Source of the DNA: an uncultured Halomicronema sp.
Lineage (GTDB): Bacteria; Cyanobacteriota; Cyanobacteriia; Phormidesmidales; Phormidesmidaceae
Direction of reading: 5' to 3'
Length of the DNA stretch: 7,558 bases
NCBI GenBank assembly: GCA_937897665.1
Contig: CALCPB010000523.1
Span: 1-7,558, forward strand
A model generated the notes under the pieces. That model had not been told where the DNA came from, made no database searches, and was given only the letters and a program-made list of their open reading frames with translations. Below are positions 1-6,093 of this stretch, in pieces. The translations under genes and the position numbers were made by a program. Each line of letters begins with the position of its first letter. The first letter of the stretch is position 1.

Positions 1-53
1 GCGGTTTTCTTTCGTCTAGGCCTCAATTTTCTGCCACAATTCCACGAAACAAT

Positions 54-173
54 TTATACCAATTCTCTGAAACTGGACTACAGATCTTCCTTTCGGCTCC
101 GCTCAAGGAACGTCGGCTGAGCGAAGTCGAAGCCGACTTGTATGTGTAGCTGTAATTTGGCGAACTGGTATTA
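54..173. mobile_element. MITE-like palindromic element, about 114 bp
   Basis: The ends TACCAATTC (57-65) and GAACTGGTA (162-170) are imperfect inverted repeats, 8 of 9 matching, and similarity extends weakly inward, about 19 of 30 positions in all. They are flanked on both sides by TTA (54-56 and 171-173), a possible 3-base target duplication. The centre is a hairpin with arms at 92-105 and 118-131, 12 of 14 matching plus one G-U pair. From memory, both the TACCAATT end and the central TTCGRCTYCGCTCA-type palindrome recur in cyanobacterial and other bacterial intergenic regions. There is no coding capacity. Copy number cannot be judged from one window. Confidence 0.5.
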
Positions 174-412
174 CTAGGCAATATCATCATCAAGCCTTAA
201 ATCTCGTTGGCGTGATTCCCCCCAAATACGCTGTGCCTCGATGAAAACTGCCAGATTACGCAGCTCGGAGAAATTGTCTATTGCCGGAACTCGTCGAGGC
301 AGCTCGAATCATTTGCACCCCGAAACCGCTCAGTACCGCTTTGAATGAGGTATTGAGCAGTTGTTTGGTTCACCATCTCGTCAACCGGACGGGAGATCGC
401 GATCGCAGCCTC
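174..412 (-). pseudogene. Possible decayed gene, two coding-like segments in different frames
   Basis: On the minus strand, one frame is open from 412 to a TAG at 280-278. It encodes 44 residues, including ISRPVDEMVNQTTAQYLIQS, and holds an ATG at 376. A second frame enters at about 309 and is open to the TAG at 176-174. It encodes a well-balanced segment that includes IDNFSELRNLAVFIEAQRIW and ends RLDDDIA. Composition and charge pattern look like real protein, and one indel within 278-309 would join them. The stop abuts the TTA flank of the palindromic element. I do not recognise the family. Chance open frames of this size are common, so this is tentative. Confidence 0.3.
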
Positions 413-423
413 CTAGAGAGCAC

Positions 424-464
424 AAAAAAAACTGGCTAATCCTAGAGTCAGGATCAGCCAGTTT
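424..464 (-). terminator. Rho-independent terminator of the birA-M23 unit
   Basis: Read on the minus strand, the stem joins 464-450 with 443-429 around the loop 444-449. That is 15 positions with 14 pairs and one A/C mismatch (438/455). Eight U residues follow (431-424). It lies about 22 bases past the M23 stop codon. The last stem pairs use part of the T-tract. This is a textbook intrinsic terminator and the strongest regulatory signal in the window. Confidence 0.9.
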
Positions 465-486
465 CAAATATTCAATGATTTGAAAC
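461..486 (-). repeat. 9-bp inverted repeat between the M23 stop and the terminator
   Basis: GTTTCAAAT at 461-469 is the exact reverse complement of ATTTGAAAC at 478-486, with an 8-base loop. The outer base falls in the M23 stop codon (486-488). The arm at 461-464 is also the base of the terminator stem, so the two hairpins cannot both form completely. Confidence 0.7.
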
Positions 487-1730
487 TAGTTGGCGTTGGG
501 TTGAGCCGGACGATAGGGCAGATTCTTTGCCTCATCAAGTTTAGAGCCATCCTTTTCACCATCGGCCAGCCCTAAAGCATGGAGAGGGTGATTGAGCACA
601 TCGACCAAGTTAGCCATGGTGTAGGTCATCAGCTCATCGGGGTTGATCAAAACCCATCCTTGAGCCGTCAACTCTCTCAGCTCAAAGTGTAAGTGCGGGC
701 CGGTGGAGTTACCGGTGCTGCCGATGAGTCCCACCACTTCACCCTGCTTCACCGTTTCACCAGGACGCACCAGCAGCCGCGAGAGGTGGGCGTACCGAGT
801 CTCTAACGAACCATTCTCATGGCGTAAAATTACTGTCAAGCCATAGCCGCCCAGATAATCGGCCACCTGCACCTCACCATCTTTGGTCGCCACCACAGGA
901 GTGCCTTCAGGCGCACCCAGGTCAGTGCCCGTATGAAAGCGGCGATCGCCCGAGATGGGATGGATGCGCCAGCCAAATAAAGAGGTAATCGGTGATGGCA
1001 TCGCGATGGGAAATACGAATTCTTCGGCCCCTCGGCGCAGCAAGTTCAGCGTGCTCAGCCTTTCATTGAAATACTCACGACTGATCACCGTAGTGTTGCC
1101 GACGGTAACACCATTACTGCCAATGCCAATCGGCCCCAAATTGAAACCACTGCCATCAGCCCCAGCATCGTAGTTAGAGCCACCAGCTGCCGTCGCTTGA
1201 GCAGCGCTGCCACAGGCGCTAGTCGGGGCAGTTTGCCCTTGCTGCAACCGGAATTGGCAGCCGGTGGAGCGATCCGAAAAAATCAGCGAGGGGGTATCTG
1301 GCGAGGAGGTTGCGCCCAAACTGTAGTCAGTCGGATCAATAAAAACGTTGTTAAAAGTTTCGGCGGGGGGAAGCTCTTCAGCACTCGCTGCCGATTCTGC
1401 TGGCTCTGCAGCAGGCGGCGATTGAGCAGGAGCCTGTTCAAACACGATCGCAGGTTCCGGAGCTGGGCTCACAGGCACTTGAGGCTCCAACAAAGATTCC
1501 GCAGATGTTTCGACGGGAGCCATGGAAGGGACGACCTCAACCGCAGTCGGAGCCTCCACCTCAGCCTCGACTTCGGCTTGAGCGGGTAGCATCCCAAGGG
1601 TGAGGGCCAAGCTGACGGCCCCTAAGCTGCTCAACAGGCGCACCTGCTTAGAGAGCAACAAGCTTGGGGAAGTCTTGATTTCGCTGGAGAGCTGCTCCGG
1701 CTGCATACTGATTACTCCGTCAAAGACCAT
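486..1730 (-). CDS. Secreted M23-family zinc metallopeptidase (peptidoglycan endopeptidase, LytM/NlpD type)
   Basis: A 414-residue exported protein predicted to cut peptidoglycan cross-links in the periplasm. The N-terminus has a basic stretch (K28, R31), a hydrophobic core (about 32-49) and an AQA signal-peptidase site at 50-52. Residues 53-122 form a Glu/Pro/Ala-rich, probably disordered linker. Cys158 and Cys173 could form a disulfide. The peptidase domain spans about 240-365 and has the full M23 set: H266-x3-D270, Y313-A-H315 and H346-L-H348. Zinc ligands (H266, D270, H348) and catalytic histidines (H315, H346) are therefore present, unlike in degenerate activator proteins such as EnvC or NlpD. 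The chosen ATG has GAGG six bases upstream, overlapping the birA stop. A second ATG at 1706 (residue 9), with GGAG eight bases upstream, would also leave an intact signal peptide. It is the second gene of a unit with birA. The exact bond cut and any role in cell division cannot be read from sequence. Confidence 0.93.
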   Translation of the reverse strand: MVFDGVISMQPEQLSSEIKTSPSLLLSKQVRLLSSLGAVSLALTLGMLPAQAEVEAEVEAPTAVEVVPSMAPVETSAESLLEPQVPVSPAPEPAIVFEQAPAQSPPAAEPAESAASAEELPPAETFNNVFIDPTDYSLGATSSPDTPSLIFSDRSTGCQFRLQQGQTAPTSACGSAAQATAAGGSNYDAGADGSGFNLGPIGIGSNGVTVGNTTVISREYFNERLSTLNLLRRGAEEFVFPIAMPSPITSLFGWRIHPISGDRRFHTGTDLGAPEGTPVVATKDGEVQVADYLGGYGLTVILRHENGSLETRYAHLSRLLVRPGETVKQGEVVGLIGSTGNSTGPHLHFELRELTAQGWVLINPDELMTYTMANLVDVLNHPLHALGLADGEKDGSKLDEAKNLPYRPAQPNAN

Positions 1731-1746
1731 CGTAAACCTCAGCCAT
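1731..1746 (-). promoter_or_regulatory. Ribosome binding site of the M23 gene overlapping the birA stop
   Basis: On the minus strand the sequence reads TGAGG, six bases, then ATG. The TGA is the birA stop (1741-1739) and the GAGG is a Shine-Dalgarno at normal spacing for the ATG at 1730. This arrangement supports that start over the ATG at 1706 and suggests that ribosomes ending birA help begin the next gene. Confidence 0.6.
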
Positions 1747-2599
1747 TGTAGCCCAGGCTGATCTCACCTGGCTTTAAAAATCGGGTTGTTTGGGCGCCGT
1801 CTTGATCAACAACGACGATGAGACTGCCGTTAGAAGAGACGCCTTCAACCACAGCAATGTGCCCGTCTAGGATAACCTGTTGGCCCATATGAGCCAGTTT
1901 ATGCTCGTAGGCCCGAATCAGTGCCAGAGGCCCATGCTGTTGCCAGTAATAGTAGCCCTGTAGCAATCCTCTCAGCGCCACTGCCGCCAAATCTTCCAAA
2001 CTTTTCACCCCGACCCGAGGCGAATCCGGCAAAAGCCGACGAATCGAGGTGGCGTTGGGGGGTAAAGGATTACTCCAATTCACACCCAGGCCAATGACGA
2101 CATGCTGAAGGGCAGGTGTCGGCGATCGTGCGGCGGCCGCCACCATCGATGGATTCTGACCCACGCGACTTTCTGCCAAAATGCCGCCGACTTTTTGGCC
2201 CTGACTAACCAGATCGTTTGGCCACTTGATTTGCAGCGTGATTCCCAAGTTTTCTAAGCCTGTCGCCACGCCCCAAGCACTGGCGATCGTTAACAAATTA
2301 GCCTCGGTGATCGCCAGTTCCAGCTCCAACACTAAGGAAAGATAGAGCCCCCCAGGTGATGACACCCAGGTGCGTCCCCACTGCCCCCGACCGGCACTCT
2401 GCTGACGAGCAATGACGACGGTTCCTGCCCCTCGGCCCTGCTCGACCAGTCGCCAGGCTTCTCGATTCGTTGAGGGCAAGGAATCATAAAGACAGATATC
2501 AAGCTGTGGTCGCAAAGACGCCAGCGCCGGTAAAACCCCCAGCTCTTTAGCAGGTCGATTCAGGGCTTCGATAATGCGCCAGTGATCCACGATGTACAC
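1739..2599 (-). CDS. birA: Biotin--[acetyl-CoA-carboxylase] ligase, monofunctional
   Basis: A 286-residue cytoplasmic enzyme that makes biotinoyl-AMP from biotin and ATP and transfers biotin to the lysine of the carrier subunit (AccB) of acetyl-CoA carboxylase. Visible motifs are STN at 43-45, the adenylate-binding loop GRGQWGR at 70-76, KWPND at 125-129, KVGGIL at 136-141 (K136 matches E. coli K183) and GLGVN at 170-174. A small SH3-like C-terminal domain covers about 232-284. There is no N-terminal helix-turn-helix, so it should not repress a biotin operon. The loop has Gln73 where E. coli has Arg118. The start is GTG at 2599; a nearby ATG at about 2606 is in another frame, and a second GTG lies at residue 4. 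Only a weak GAG precedes the start. The last codons overlap the ribosome site of the M23 gene, 8 bases downstream, which suggests co-transcription and coupled translation. Confidence 0.93.
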   Translation of the reverse strand: MYIVDHWRIIEALNRPAKELGVLPALASLRPQLDICLYDSLPSTNREAWRLVEQGRGAGTVVIARQQSAGRGQWGRTWVSSPGGLYLSLVLELELAITEANLLTIASAWGVATGLENLGITLQIKWPNDLVSQGQKVGGILAESRVGQNPSMVAAAARSPTPALQHVVIGLGVNWSNPLPPNATSIRRLLPDSPRVGVKSLEDLAAVALRGLLQGYYYWQQHGPLALIRAYEHKLAHMGQQVILDGHIAVVEGVSSNGSLIVVVDQDGAQTTRFLKPGEISLGYNG

Positions 2600-2735
2600 C
2601 CATTCTCATTGGTATGACGTCCGCTCGGCAACAGACAATTGCCACGAGCGATGAGCCCTAGAGTCTACCCAGTGCCGTGAGGAACGCCACTGCATTAAAC
2701 TGCGTCTGTACAACCTGCTTTACCGACTGCCCAGC
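2600..2735. promoter_or_regulatory. Divergent birA/pgeF intergenic region
   Basis: These 136 bases must hold the starts of transcription for the minus-strand birA unit and for pgeF. On the plus strand a TTGCCA (2639-2644) resembles a -35 box, but the nearest -10-like match (TAGAGT, 2659-2664) is only 14 bases away. On the minus strand TTGTCT is followed at about 16-17 bases by a poor CATACC. No convincing operator, riboswitch or Shine-Dalgarno is visible for either gene. There is no biotin operator-like palindrome, in line with BirA lacking a DNA-binding domain. Confidence 0.3.
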
Positions 2736-3539
2736 ATGCAAGAATCGACCAGTGGCTCGTGGGAATGGTGCACCCATGCCGATCATCCCTATCTCACAGC
2801 GACACTCCTAAAGCGGTGGCGTCATGGCTTTTTTACCCGGATGTCTTGGCCTCAAACGCCTGAGGTCTTGAGTCAACAGCTCGCGCCCGAAGCCGTAATC
2901 TATCGTGCTCAGCAGGTTCATGGCAATCGGGTGCTGAGTCCCGATGATTTTTCTCAGGGGCCGTCAGCGACTTCGGACAGCCGACCGTCAGCCGATGCCG
3001 TGATGACCACCGGCTCGCAACAGGCGGCCTGGGTCTGTACGGCTGATTGCACCCCCGTCTTGATCGGCGATGTCGCGACAGGTCAAGTCGCCGCCGTGCA
3101 TGCGGGCTGGCGCGGCACCGCTCTGCGCATCGTCCCCACGACGATGACTAAGATGCAAGCGCAAGGCAGCGAGCTCAAGAATTTGCGGATAGCGATGGGG
3201 CCCGCGATCGCGGGCCAGGTTTATCAAGTCTCAACCCAGGTAGCAATAGAAGTCGGGCGATCGCTATCGCTCACTGCCCAGAGTGACGCCGAGCTAGTAG
3301 CCCATCTGCAGGCCTTAGCACCAGCTCCGCTATTGCCGGATGAGGCCCCCGGCCGACTGCGGTTAGATGTGCGACAGATCAATGCCCTGCAGTTATTCGC
3401 TTTAGGGCTGGAACCCCAGCAAATCGTGATCGCACCCCATTGCACTTATCAAGAACCTGACCGCTTTTTTTCCTATCGACGATCTCGCGAAAAAAAGGTG
3501 CAGTGGTCTGGCATCGTCAGCTGTTGCGATCTTCAGTAA
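2736..3539 (+). CDS. pgeF: Peptidoglycan editing factor PgeF (YfiH/DUF152 laccase-domain family)
   Basis: A 267-residue protein of the multicopper-polyphenol-oxidase-like (DUF152, YfiH) family. In E. coli the family member prevents or removes wrongly built muropeptides (serine in place of alanine at position 1); purine nucleosidase/phosphorylase and laccase activities have also been reported for relatives. The metal-site residues are all visible: H62 in QVHGN, C105 in CTADCTP and H122 in VHAGWRG. Other family blocks are GPAIAG (155-160), CTYQ (236-239) and FFSYRR (244-249). Length is normal for the family, and no signal peptide is seen, so it acts in the cytoplasm. No Shine-Dalgarno precedes the ATG at 2736; it is kept because the next in-frame ATG (residue 36) would remove the conserved HGFFTR stretch. 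It is divergent from birA, and its last 23 bases overlap the convergent antiporter gene. An 18-base palindrome lies inside the GPAIAG codons. Confidence 0.93.
   Translation: MQESTSGSWEWCTHADHPYLTATLLKRWRHGFFTRMSWPQTPEVLSQQLAPEAVIYRAQQVHGNRVLSPDDFSQGPSATSDSRPSADAVMTTGSQQAAWVCTADCTPVLIGDVATGQVAAVHAGWRGTALRIVPTTMTKMQAQGSELKNLRIAMGPAIAGQVYQVSTQVAIEVGRSLSLTAQSDAELVAHLQALAPAPLLPDEAPGRLRLDVRQINALQLFALGLEPQQIVIAPHCTYQEPDRFFSYRRSREKKVQWSGIVSCCDLQ
3199..3216. repeat. pgeF: 18-bp perfect palindrome around a HIP1 site, inside pgeF
   Basis: GGCCCGCGATCGCGGGCC is its own reverse complement, centred on HIP1 (3204-3211). It encodes part of the conserved GPAIAG motif, so protein constraint plus HIP1 preference could explain it. 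Confidence 0.85.
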
Positions 3540-5628
3540 CCTCGGACGCAGCACTTTGCGCTGGCGACGAGGGCGATGAGGCGGAGCGCGAGGCCGATGG
3601 TGAGACCTGGCCATTAGGAGATTCGACGTCGCCCGCATAGGTACCATTATCGGTCGTTTGCGGCAGCGGCTCCAAATTTTGGCCCACCGGCGACGGGGGT
3701 GGGGCCTCCACCACTTTGGCCGGGGGCGGTATGGCTTCCACGAGCGGCACCGTTTCGATCTCTAGCTTGGCCGGTCGACTGCCCCCCGACAAACGCTGCA
3801 GCAGCTTCGGCTTTTGATCGTGTAGCAGATAAATGATGCGATCGCCGGCTTTCCAGCCGTCACTCTCTTGTAACGCAACCCACATGTGGCGATCGCGCTT
3901 CACCAATAGCGGCATCAACTCACCGTTGCGCATCAGCGCCCGCAGGTGAGCACGCTGCATCAGCGCTCCCTCCGTCCGCAGCTGAGTTTCGCCCAGTCTC
4001 ACCCTCCCCTCACGCAAATAGCCGTTCCACTGCTTAAGGGCAATAGTTGGAAAAGTCGCCTTGGTAGACGCTGATTTTTGCCCCAAGCTTCCTTTTTTTG
4101 CTGAAGTTTCCTTCGCCGCATCTTCTTTGGGCCGAACGGCGATAATCCGGGGCAGTTGAAATTCTTCCTGGGCTTGCTGCGCCACCACCGCATTGATATC
4201 ACCGTTGGTGGTCATGGCCAATAACGTCCTAGCTCCGCCAATCCCTGCTTCTTCCAGCACCTCAGCATCCAGGGCACTATTGACAAACACCGACAAATTT
4301 TCCTGTTCGGCTCCGACACAGGCATCGGCGTTAGTATCAATCAGCGCCACCGGTTCGCCGCTTTCTTTAAATAAGCGAGCAATCAGCAAGCTCAGCGGGC
4401 TGCAGCCCACAATCACGGCACCACTGCCCTCTTTTTGGCCCGTCAGTCCCAGCAATCGGGCCAGCAAACTGGCCGTCAGGCCCTGCGACAGCACGGTAAT
4501 AATGATGGTCAAAAAGACCAGCGCCTTGATCGCATCCCCCCCACTGATGCCCCGCTCAGTCAGCAAGATCGCAAATAAAGACGCCACCGAGGCCGACACA
4601 ATCCCGCGCGGTGCGATCCAGCTCAAAAAGGCCTTTTGCCGCCAGTTCAAATCACTAGGAGCGGTGCAGATAAAGATGTTGAGGGGGCGCACCACAACCA
4701 TCAACACAGTGACCGTGAGCACGGCTCCTCGGCCTAGCGCGAAAATACTGGCAATCGAGAGATCAGCCGCCAGCAAAATAAACAGCACCGAGACGGCAAG
4801 AATGGTGAGCTGCCCCTTAAAACGCCGCAGCAGGCGTTCATCGGGCACTGATAACGCTCGCAAAACAACGCCCGCCACGACCGTCGCCATCAGCCCCGAT
4901 TCGTCCTGAATTTCTTGTGCTACCCCATAGAGCCCCCATAGGGTCGCCAGCACCACCAGATTGCGCAGTTCTTCCGTCAAAAACTGCGTCTTTTTGAGAA
5001 ACAGACCAAGCAACGCACCGCCCAAACCACCAATCACGGCCCCCGTCCCTAGACGCACCGTCAGACCACTGATGATCAGCCAGGGATCGGCGTCGCCATT
5101 CAAAATAATGTCTAGGACGACCACGGCCAAAATCGCGCCAACGGGGTCAATGAGTACCCCTTCGCCTTCTAGCAAGGTCGCCACTTTGCGATCAACGGTG
5201 ACTTGCCGCAGCAGCGGGTTGATGACGGTCGGCCCGGTGACAACCACCAACGAAGCATAGAGAAACGCCAGAGACCAGGGAAACTCTCCCAGCCAATGCG
5301 CGGCCATGCCGCCCCCTAAGAGGGTGATGAACACCCCGGTGGTAACCAAATTGCGCAGACTGTTGGAAACCCGATCTAATTCTTTGAGCTCTAAACTCAG
5401 CCCCCCTTCAAAGAGAATCAGGGCCACACAGAGGGAGACCAAAACCTCTAGACCTACTCCCAACTCTTGGGGTCGCACCAGCCCAATGCCGTCTGGCCCT
5501 AAACTCACCCCAAAGACCAGCAAGAAAATAATGCTGGGTACCTTAAGATATTCGCCGATGACCTGGGCGCTGATTCCGGCGAGGACGGTCAGGACAATCT
5601 GAATTGTGATCTCAAACGAGTTGTCCAT
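3517..5628 (-). CDS. CPA1-type cation:proton antiporter (NhaP-like) with C-terminal TrkA/RCK module
   Basis: A 703-residue inner-membrane transporter expected to exchange Na+ or K+ for H+. Residues 5-395 contain about 12-13 hydrophobic segments. Family marks include FEGG (73-76), TGPTVINPLL (131-140), EGEGVLIDPVGA with D161 at the ion-binding position (154-165), and APRGIVSASVA with R341 (339-349), typical of electroneutral CPA1 carriers. The usual Asn-Asp pair is Ile-Asp here. Residues 403-500 form a TrkA-N/RCK Rossmann-like domain ending in the acidic D431 (ALIDTN), but its glycine loop reads VGCSPLS, not GxGxxG. A Lys/Ser/Ala-rich linker (501-525) leads to a TrkA-C-like segment (536-605), then a Pro/Ser-rich, probably disordered tail (615-703). 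No clear Shine-Dalgarno precedes the ATG at 5628; the protein start is supported by the first membrane segment directly after it. The tail-to-tail overlap with pgeF is 23 bases. Ion preference is not readable from sequence. Confidence 0.9.
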   Translation of the reverse strand: MDNSFEITIQIVLTVLAGISAQVIGEYLKVPSIIFLLVFGVSLGPDGIGLVRPQELGVGLEVLVSLCVALILFEGGLSLELKELDRVSNSLRNLVTTGVFITLLGGGMAAHWLGEFPWSLAFLYASLVVVTGPTVINPLLRQVTVDRKVATLLEGEGVLIDPVGAILAVVVLDIILNGDADPWLIISGLTVRLGTGAVIGGLGGALLGLFLKKTQFLTEELRNLVVLATLWGLYGVAQEIQDESGLMATVVAGVVLRALSVPDERLLRRFKGQLTILAVSVLFILLAADLSIASIFALGRGAVLTVTVLMVVVRPLNIFICTAPSDLNWRQKAFLSWIAPRGIVSASVASLFAILLTERGISGGDAIKALVFLTIIITVLSQGLTASLLARLLGLTGQKEGSGAVIVGCSPLSLLIARLFKESGEPVALIDTNADACVGAEQENLSVFVNSALDAEVLEEAGIGGARTLLAMTTNGDINAVVAQQAQEEFQLPRIIAVRPKEDAAKETSAKKGSLGQKSASTKATFPTIALKQWNGYLREGRVRLGETQLRTEGALMQRAHLRALMRNGELMPLLVKRDRHMWVALQESDGWKAGDRIIYLLHDQKPKLLQRLSGGSRPAKLEIETVPLVEAIPPPAKVVEAPPPSPVGQNLEPLPQTTDNGTYAGDVESPNGQVSPSASRSASSPSSPAQSAASEVTEDRNS

Positions 5629-5669
5629 AAGCGTTGCGCTGATCCAACAGCAAACCTGTTAGTGCAGCC

Positions 5670-5698
5670 GAGGCTGATGGCAGTCAGCCATCGACCTC
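5670..5698. repeat. Hairpin in the antiporter 5' region
   Basis: Arms 5670-5681 and 5687-5698 pair over 12 positions with one mismatch (C/A) and one wobble on the plus-strand reading, around a 5-base loop. No T-run follows on either strand, so it is not an intrinsic terminator. It sits 42-70 bases upstream of the antiporter ATG. A smaller stem, AACAG (5646-5650) with CTGTT (5656-5660), lies closer to the gene. Confidence 0.55.
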
Positions 5699-5776
5699 AA
5701 GCAGCAGCGCTGTATCCCCATAAAGCTTGAGTTTGACCGAAGATTCGGTGGCAGAGAGCTCACTAATAAAATCCAT
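5684..5776 (-). CDS. Possible 30-residue small ORF or gene remnant upstream of the antiporter
   Basis: An ATG at 5776 opens 30 codons ending in TGA at 5686-5684, 55 bases before the antiporter start. The product includes MDFISELSATESSVKLKLYG and ends TALLLEVDG, with mixed charge and coding-like composition. The frame stays open upstream to a TAG at 5809-5807, adding residues such as RFCLDEC but no usable start codon, which hints at the tail of a broken gene. There is no Shine-Dalgarno. Its stop lies inside the hairpin at 5670-5698. It could be a leader peptide, a remnant or chance. I do not recognise a family. Confidence 0.3.
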   Translation of the reverse strand: MDFISELSATESSVKLKLYGDTALLLEVDG

Positions 5777-5946
5777 ACATTCGTCAAGACAAAAGCGGCC
5801 GGGTTGCTAGAAAAACCAAGGTTTCAAGAACCGCTAACCCGCTCACGAAAGCCCGGTAGATTCAAGACGGTTCAAGCGAAATCGATGGATATCGCGGCCT
5901 GAACATCATCAAATCCCATATAGTCCATCCAGCATAACACCTGATC

Positions 5947-6023
5947 CCAATCGGGGATTGGCAAGGGAAACCACCGCCCAAACGGCCCGCGATCGCCCCT
6001 CTATTTTCCCTCGGCAAGGGAAA
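5947..6023 (+). promoter_or_regulatory. Paired hairpins with a shared 11-bp direct repeat in the hisC leader
   Basis: CCAATC (5947-5952) pairs with GATTGG (5956-5961) around GGG. TTTCCCT (6005-6011) pairs with AGGGAAA (6017-6023) around CGGCA. GGCAAGGGAAA occurs twice, at 5960-5970 and 6013-6023, so the single TTTCCCT can pair with either copy and give alternative folds. There is no U-tract and no His-codon leader, so a role in hisC control is only a possibility. Confidence 0.4.
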
Positions 6024-6093
6024 GGTCCCAAGACCCATGGCGCCCCTGACGTAGGCCATAATTACAAAGACCTTGCTGTTTGACTTGCCCCCT

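Larger units (their letters stand above)
5629..6093. other. 465-base intergenic region between the antiporter and hisC
   Basis: This region separates two divergent genes. From the antiporter side it holds the hairpin at 5670-5698, the 30-residue reading frame (5684-5776), and a repeat-rich patch (5800-5876). That patch has CGGGTT/AACCCG arms (5800-5805, 5836-5841) and three copies of TTCAAG. The hisC leader structures follow (5947-6023). A possible -10 box for hisC is CATAAT (6057-6062), but no good -35 lies at 17 bases. There is no tRNA or larger gene that I can support; an 81-codon minus-strand frame at 5862-6107 looks like chance. Confidence 0.5.

Noticed and set aside
1197..1589. 130-codon plus-strand frame antisense to the M23 gene
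   Set aside because: Arg/Ser-rich shadow of the linker and mid region of the peptidase; no motif and no start signals.
4193..4909. 238-codon plus-strand frame inside the antiporter gene
   Set aside because: It is fully antisense to a well-supported membrane protein. Its product is Ser/Thr/Ala/Arg-rich with no domain, as expected from the complement of hydrophobic codons.
4961..5602. Two further plus-strand frames (99 and 98 codons) antisense to the antiporter N-terminus
   Set aside because: Pro/Ser/Thr/Arg-rich products without domains, explained as the complement of membrane-segment codons.
6073..6093. TTG at 6073 as the hisC start
   Set aside because: It would add only MLFDLPP with no ribosome site. 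The ATG at 6094 puts the start just before the conserved RPDL motif.
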